This document shows positions 5,350 through 8,273 of a stretch of 8,273 bases of DNA, piece after piece. The stretch's first letter is position 1; every line of letters begins with the position of its first letter. Under the pieces are notes generated by a model. The model did no database searches. It was not told the DNA's origin and worked only from the letters and a program-made list of their open reading frames with translations. Location of the stretch: the NCBI GenBank assembly GCA_964560565.1, contig CAZLMF010000067.1:1-8273 (forward strand), written 5' to 3'. The translations under genes were made by a program, and so were the position numbers. This stretch comes from CAZLMF01 sp964560565 (GTDB lineage Bacteria; Bacillota; Clostridia; Oscillospirales; Ruminococcaceae).

Positions 5350-6219
5350 ATGAGCTTTGAAATAATAACAGACTCTTCCTGCAACCTACCAGATGATCTA
5401 ATAGATAAGTACATGTTACATGTTTTATCGTTAGTCTTTCGTGTCAACGACAAGGAATATTATAGCTATATAAAGGGTGAAAAAACTGAACTTGCTCAGT
5501 TTTATGCTATGATGCGCCGTAAGGAGCATATCACCACCTCCTTGATTAACCCTGAAGTTTGCAGGGATATGGCTATAAAGCTGCTCGATGAGGGAAAGGA
5601 TATCCTCTATATCGGCTTTTCATCAGCTTTAAGTGCCACCTATCAGGCTGTTCATATTACTCTTGAGGAGCTAAAAAGCTCCTACCCCGACCGCAAAATC
5701 TTATCCGTTGATACCCTTGGTGCTTCCCTGGGACAAGGGCTGCTTGTGCATCACGCAGTGCAACTTCGCAATGAGGGTAAGACCATCGAGGAGATCTATC
5801 AGTGGTTGATTGTGAACCGCTTTCACCTTTGCCACTGGTTCACAGTTGATGATTTATTTTTCCTTAAAAGAGGCGGAAGAATCAGTGCAACAACTGCAAT
5901 TGTTGGCTCAATGCTTGGGATAAAACCCATCCTTCACATGGATAATGAGGGTAGACTTATTAATGTCAGCAAGGTGCGGGGAAGACAAAAGTCTCTTGAT
6001 GCCCTCGTGGAGCGCATGGCGAAAACAGCTATTAAGCCCGAAGAACAAGTAGTTTTCATTTCTCACGGCGATTGTATTGATGACGCAAAATATGTGGAAA
6101 AGCAGATACGAGATAAGCTCAAGGTTAAGGATGTGCTTATTAATTACGTTGATCCTGTTATAGGCGCTCATTCAGGGCCTGGAACGATTGCATTATTCTT
6201 TTTAGGGACAGAACGATAA
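5350..6219 (+). CDS. DegV family fatty-acid-binding protein (FakB-like)
   Basis: Binds a long-chain fatty acid in the cytoplasm; FakB members of this family present the bound acid to the kinase FakA, which makes acyl-phosphate for phospholipid synthesis. Features of the 289-residue protein: N-terminal IITDSSCNLP (5-14), ITTSLINP (61-68) with the headgroup-contacting Thr/Ser pair, GFSSALSATYQ (89-99) like the usual SSxLSGTYQ, SVDT (119-122), FFLKRGGRIS (170-179), IKPIL (191-195) and GAHSGPGTIALFFLG (272-286) with the family's conserved His (H274). Length is typical. AAGGGGG lies eight bases before the ATG. It has its own promoter and terminator, so it is probably monocistronic. No FakA-like DAK kinase gene is in the window, so a role with FakA is inferred from the family. 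Confidence 0.92.
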   Translation: MSFEIITDSSCNLPDDLIDKYMLHVLSLVFRVNDKEYYSYIKGEKTELAQFYAMMRRKEHITTSLINPEVCRDMAIKLLDEGKDILYIGFSSALSATYQAVHITLEELKSSYPDRKILSVDTLGASLGQGLLVHHAVQLRNEGKTIEEIYQWLIVNRFHLCHWFTVDDLFFLKRGGRISATTAIVGSMLGIKPILHMDNEGRLINVSKVRGRQKSLDALVERMAKTAIKPEEQVVFISHGDCIDDAKYVEKQIRDKLKVKDVLINYVDPVIGAHSGPGTIALFFLGTER

Positions 6220-6240
6220 CAAATTCTAATTCTAATACTG

Positions 6241-6267
6241 AAACCACCGCTAGTCGGTGGTTTTTTT
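6241..6267 (+). terminator. Intrinsic terminator after the DegV-family gene
   Basis: The stem AAACCACCG pairs with CGGTGGTTT around loop CTAGT, and seven T residues run through the end of the descending arm (6261-6267). It begins 21 bases after the stop codon and separates this gene from the germination operon. Confidence 0.95.
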
Positions 6268-6300
6268 GCACTTTTAAGGTTAGTGTATCTTCTTCACTGT

Positions 6301-6329
6301 GCATATTTCCATTATTTCTACTAATAATA
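6301..6329 (+). promoter_or_regulatory. Candidate sigma-G type promoter for the germination operon
   Basis: GCATA (6301-6305), a 17-base spacer and AATAATA (6323-6329) resemble the forespore sigma-G consensus (GHATR and CATNHTA in Bacillus subtilis) with one mismatch in the -10 and a spacer one base short. No good sigma-A pair is seen in this gap. Known gerA-type operons are sigma-G dependent, which supports the reading, but the match is short and AT-rich. Confidence 0.4.
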
Positions 6330-6362
6330 TGAAAAGTTGTTTGTAGAAATAGGAGGGCAAGT

Positions 6363-7916
6363 ATGTTTAAATTCTTCTCGGGTAGCAAGCAAAAAAAGCA
6401 GCAAGAAAAGTTTGACGATATAAATAAAGTGTTAGATGATCTTGTGGTTTCCTCTTCTCTTGAAAGCAATATTAGTGCGCTTAAAAAGCTCTTTGATAAT
6501 AATGATACTTTTATAATTAGAAAAATAAAATGCAGTGCCGCAGACGATTTAGAGTATTTTATTGCATATAATGATGGGCTTGTAGACTCATCTATAATTA
6601 ACGAGAATATTGTAAAACCCCTTATGCTTTATGAACCTGATAGAAGTAGTGGTAGCCTTATAACTCCATTGATTGAGAGCATTATTCAAATCAATGAGGT
6701 TAAAACTGCAAGTGATATGAACACACTTATAAGGGATGTCACATATGGTGACACCCTGCTCTTTGTCGACGGTGAACGTGAAGCGGCAATACTAAACACC
6801 AAGTCCTTTATAGTACGTTCGCCTGACGAGCCTGAAGGCGAAAAAATATTAAGTGGCCCACGCGACGGCTTCACTGAAGGACTAATGTCAAATTTGTCAT
6901 TAGTACGCAGAAGAATTAGAACAAATGACTTAAAAATGAAGTTCCACACAATGGGTAGACGTACAAGTACCACTGTTTGTGTAAGTTATATTGATAGCCT
7001 TGTAAATAAAGATGTGCTAAGTGAAATTTACAAAAGACTTTCAAAAATTGATATTGACGGAATTCTTGATTCCAACTACATTGTAGAGCTAATCAAGGAT
7101 AAGCCTTATTCTTTATTTAAGTCAATGGGCTTTACGGAAAGACCAGACGTTATTGTAGCAAAGCTGCTCGAAGGTCGTGTTGCGATATTTGTTGACGGCT
7201 CCCCTATTGTAATAACAGCTCCGTATTTGTTCATCGAAAACTTCCAAAGCAATGAGGATTATTACCTCAATTATGCATATGCTTCGTTTTCTCGACTTCT
7301 TAGAATAATGGGATTTTCACTAAGTATCTTTACGCCTGGCATATATGTAGCAATGGTTGCTTATCATCATGAAATGATACCGACGCAACTTATGATTAGC
7401 ATTGCTATGGAACGAAGTAGTGTGCCCTTCCCTGCGGCACTTGAGGCTTTCTTGATGCTGCTTGTATTCGACATTCTGCGTGAAACAGGAATACGAATGC
7501 CCGCCAACATCGGTCATGCGCTTAGCATTGTTGGCGCTCTTGTAATAGGGCAAGCGGCGGTTGATGCAAAGTTTGTCGCTGCACCCATGATAATTGTTGT
7601 GGGGTTTACGGGTATCACAGGGTTGCTTGTTCCAAAGATGAATGGCCCAGTAGTGTATCTGCGTTATATTCTTTTAACCTCTGCTGCATTGTTAGGATTT
7701 TTCGGGTTACTCTTCACTGGTGTGATTATTCTTGTATATGTGCTTAACTTATCATCCTTTGGTGTTTCACAATATTCCATCTCAGTTGGCTTGAACCCTC
7801 AGGATATGAAAGATAAAGCTATTCGTGTTCCTTGGCATCTTATGTTTAAAAGGCCTTCCTCTTTAACGGATAATAAAGTCCGTATGAGGGAAAAAAAGGA
7901 TGATGACAATGCTTAG
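6363..7916 (+). CDS. Spore germination receptor A subunit (GerA/GerKA family)
   Basis: The A subunit of a nutrient germinant receptor in the spore inner membrane, which works with a B (transporter-like) and C (lipoprotein) subunit to trigger germination. The 517-residue protein has the family's architecture. A charged, cytoplasmic N-terminal domain of about 290 residues contains GPRDGFTE (165-172), RRRIRT (182-187), ERPDVI (259-264) and EGRVAIFVDGSP (270-281). FQSNEDYY (294-301) precedes the membrane domain, with helices around 311-335, 355-372, 384-400, 405-424 and 434-462, plus RETGIRMP (373-380) and GALVIGQAAVDA (391-402). The C-terminal tail has the conserved VPWHLMFKRPS (489-499). AGGAGG lies six bases before the ATG. 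Length matches GerAA-type proteins. The next gene, encoding the C subunit, overlaps its end, so the order here is A then C. The germinant cannot be predicted. Confidence 0.95.
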   Translation: MFKFFSGSKQKKQQEKFDDINKVLDDLVVSSSLESNISALKKLFDNNDTFIIRKIKCSAADDLEYFIAYNDGLVDSSIINENIVKPLMLYEPDRSSGSLITPLIESIIQINEVKTASDMNTLIRDVTYGDTLLFVDGEREAAILNTKSFIVRSPDEPEGEKILSGPRDGFTEGLMSNLSLVRRRIRTNDLKMKFHTMGRRTSTTVCVSYIDSLVNKDVLSEIYKRLSKIDIDGILDSNYIVELIKDKPYSLFKSMGFTERPDVIVAKLLEGRVAIFVDGSPIVITAPYLFIENFQSNEDYYLNYAYASFSRLLRIMGFSLSIFTPGIYVAMVAYHHEMIPTQLMISIAMERSSVPFPAALEAFLMLLVFDILRETGIRMPANIGHALSIVGALVIGQAAVDAKFVAAPMIIVVGFTGITGLLVPKMNGPVVYLRYILLTSAALLGFFGLLFTGVIILVYVLNLSSFGVSQYSISVGLNPQDMKDKAIRVPWHLMFKRPSSLTDNKVRMREKKDDDNA

Positions 7917-8273
7917 AAAAATTTCACTTATAATTGCCGTTTGCATTTCTGTTTCGTTTTTTACAGGGTGCTGGAATTATCGAGGATTGGATAAGCTTTC
8001 AATCGTAACAGGGTTTGCAATTGATAAAAAGGATGATATATATCAATTAACATTTGAGATTATAGATTTAGGTAAATCAAGTAAAGAAACAGGCATAACA
8101 ACAAAAATCGTGGAAACTGAAGGCAAAACCATATTTGAAGGGATGCGAAAGGCAAACACCAAAAATAACAATAAACTTTATTTCAGCTCAACAGAAACTG
8201 TAATAGTGAGTCATCAAATAGTTGCTGAGGATGGGTTAAATAGTGTAATAGATTTTCTAGTGCGAGATGCGGA
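7909..8273 (+). CDS. Ger(x)C-family spore germination lipoprotein, C subunit (partial, right edge)
   Basis: N-terminal 121 residues of a germination receptor C subunit, which is lipidated and sits on the outer face of the spore inner membrane. The signal peptide MLRKISLIIAVCISV leads to lipobox FTGC (Cys21), followed by WNYRGLDKLSIVTGFAIDK, matching the family's GCWdyReid...v.gigiDk opening. Later ETEGKTIFEGMRKA and LYFSSTETVIVS are also typical. It overlaps the A subunit gene by eight bases, implying translational coupling. AAAGGA lies eight bases before the ATG at 7909; in-frame ATGs at 7900 and 7903 are alternatives, and GAGGG at 7886-7890 could serve the one at 7900. The frame is open to the end of the window, so roughly two thirds of a typical protein is missing. 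Confidence 0.93.
   Translation, partial: MLRKISLIIAVCISVSFFTGCWNYRGLDKLSIVTGFAIDKKDDIYQLTFEIIDLGKSSKETGITTKIVETEGKTIFEGMRKANTKNNNKLYFSSTETVIVSHQIVAEDGLNSVIDFLVRDA

Noticed and set aside
5666..5683. Perfect hairpin AGGAGCT-AAAA-AGCTCCT within the DegV-family gene.
   Set aside because: It encodes in-frame residues EELKSS and has no T-run after it. The arms are explained by codons for Glu-Leu and Ser, so neither a terminator nor an internal ribosome site is supported.

Overview
The window reads as ordinary chromosome from a low-GC, Gram-positive, anaerobic, endospore-forming bacterium, most likely a member of the Clostridia. This rests on a GerA/GerC-type spore germination operon, an oxygen-sensitive class III ribonucleotide reductase activase (NrdG), AGGAGG-type ribosome binding sites, sigma-A consensus promoters and the use of GTG and TTG starts. 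Species assignment is not possible from the sequence alone.

Layout. On the minus strand from the left: a peptide-type ABC transporter substrate-binding lipoprotein (7-1632), nrdG (1726-2229) and an APH(3')-like kinase (2272-3045). The last two are close enough to share a transcript. An intergenic region of about 400 bases follows. It holds two 42-base direct repeats that resemble the 3' end of a tRNA, a strong hairpin terminator, a tRNA-Leu(UAA) gene with encoded CCA, and a perfect consensus promoter for that tRNA, all serving the minus strand. Next, still on the minus strand, is a SulP-family anion transporter with a C-terminal STAS domain (3463-5103, TTG start) and its own perfect consensus promoter. 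Diverging from it on the plus strand are a DegV/FakB-type fatty-acid-binding protein (5350-6219) with promoter and terminator, then a germination operon: a GerA-type receptor subunit (6363-7916) and, overlapping it by 8 bases, the start of a Ger(x)C lipoprotein that runs off the right edge.

The genes are separate functional units: peptide uptake, activation of anaerobic deoxynucleotide synthesis, small-molecule phosphorylation, anion transport, handling of exogenous fatty acids, and spore germinant sensing. I see no phage, transposase, CRISPR array, toxin-antitoxin pair or defence island, and no clear undescribed multi-gene system. The least explained part is the tRNA-flanking repeat pair at 3162-3250. 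The other points of interest are translation starts fixed by promoter and ribosome-binding-site positions, an APH(3')-like protein that stops two residues before the usual family end, and an nrdG with no nrdD beside it.
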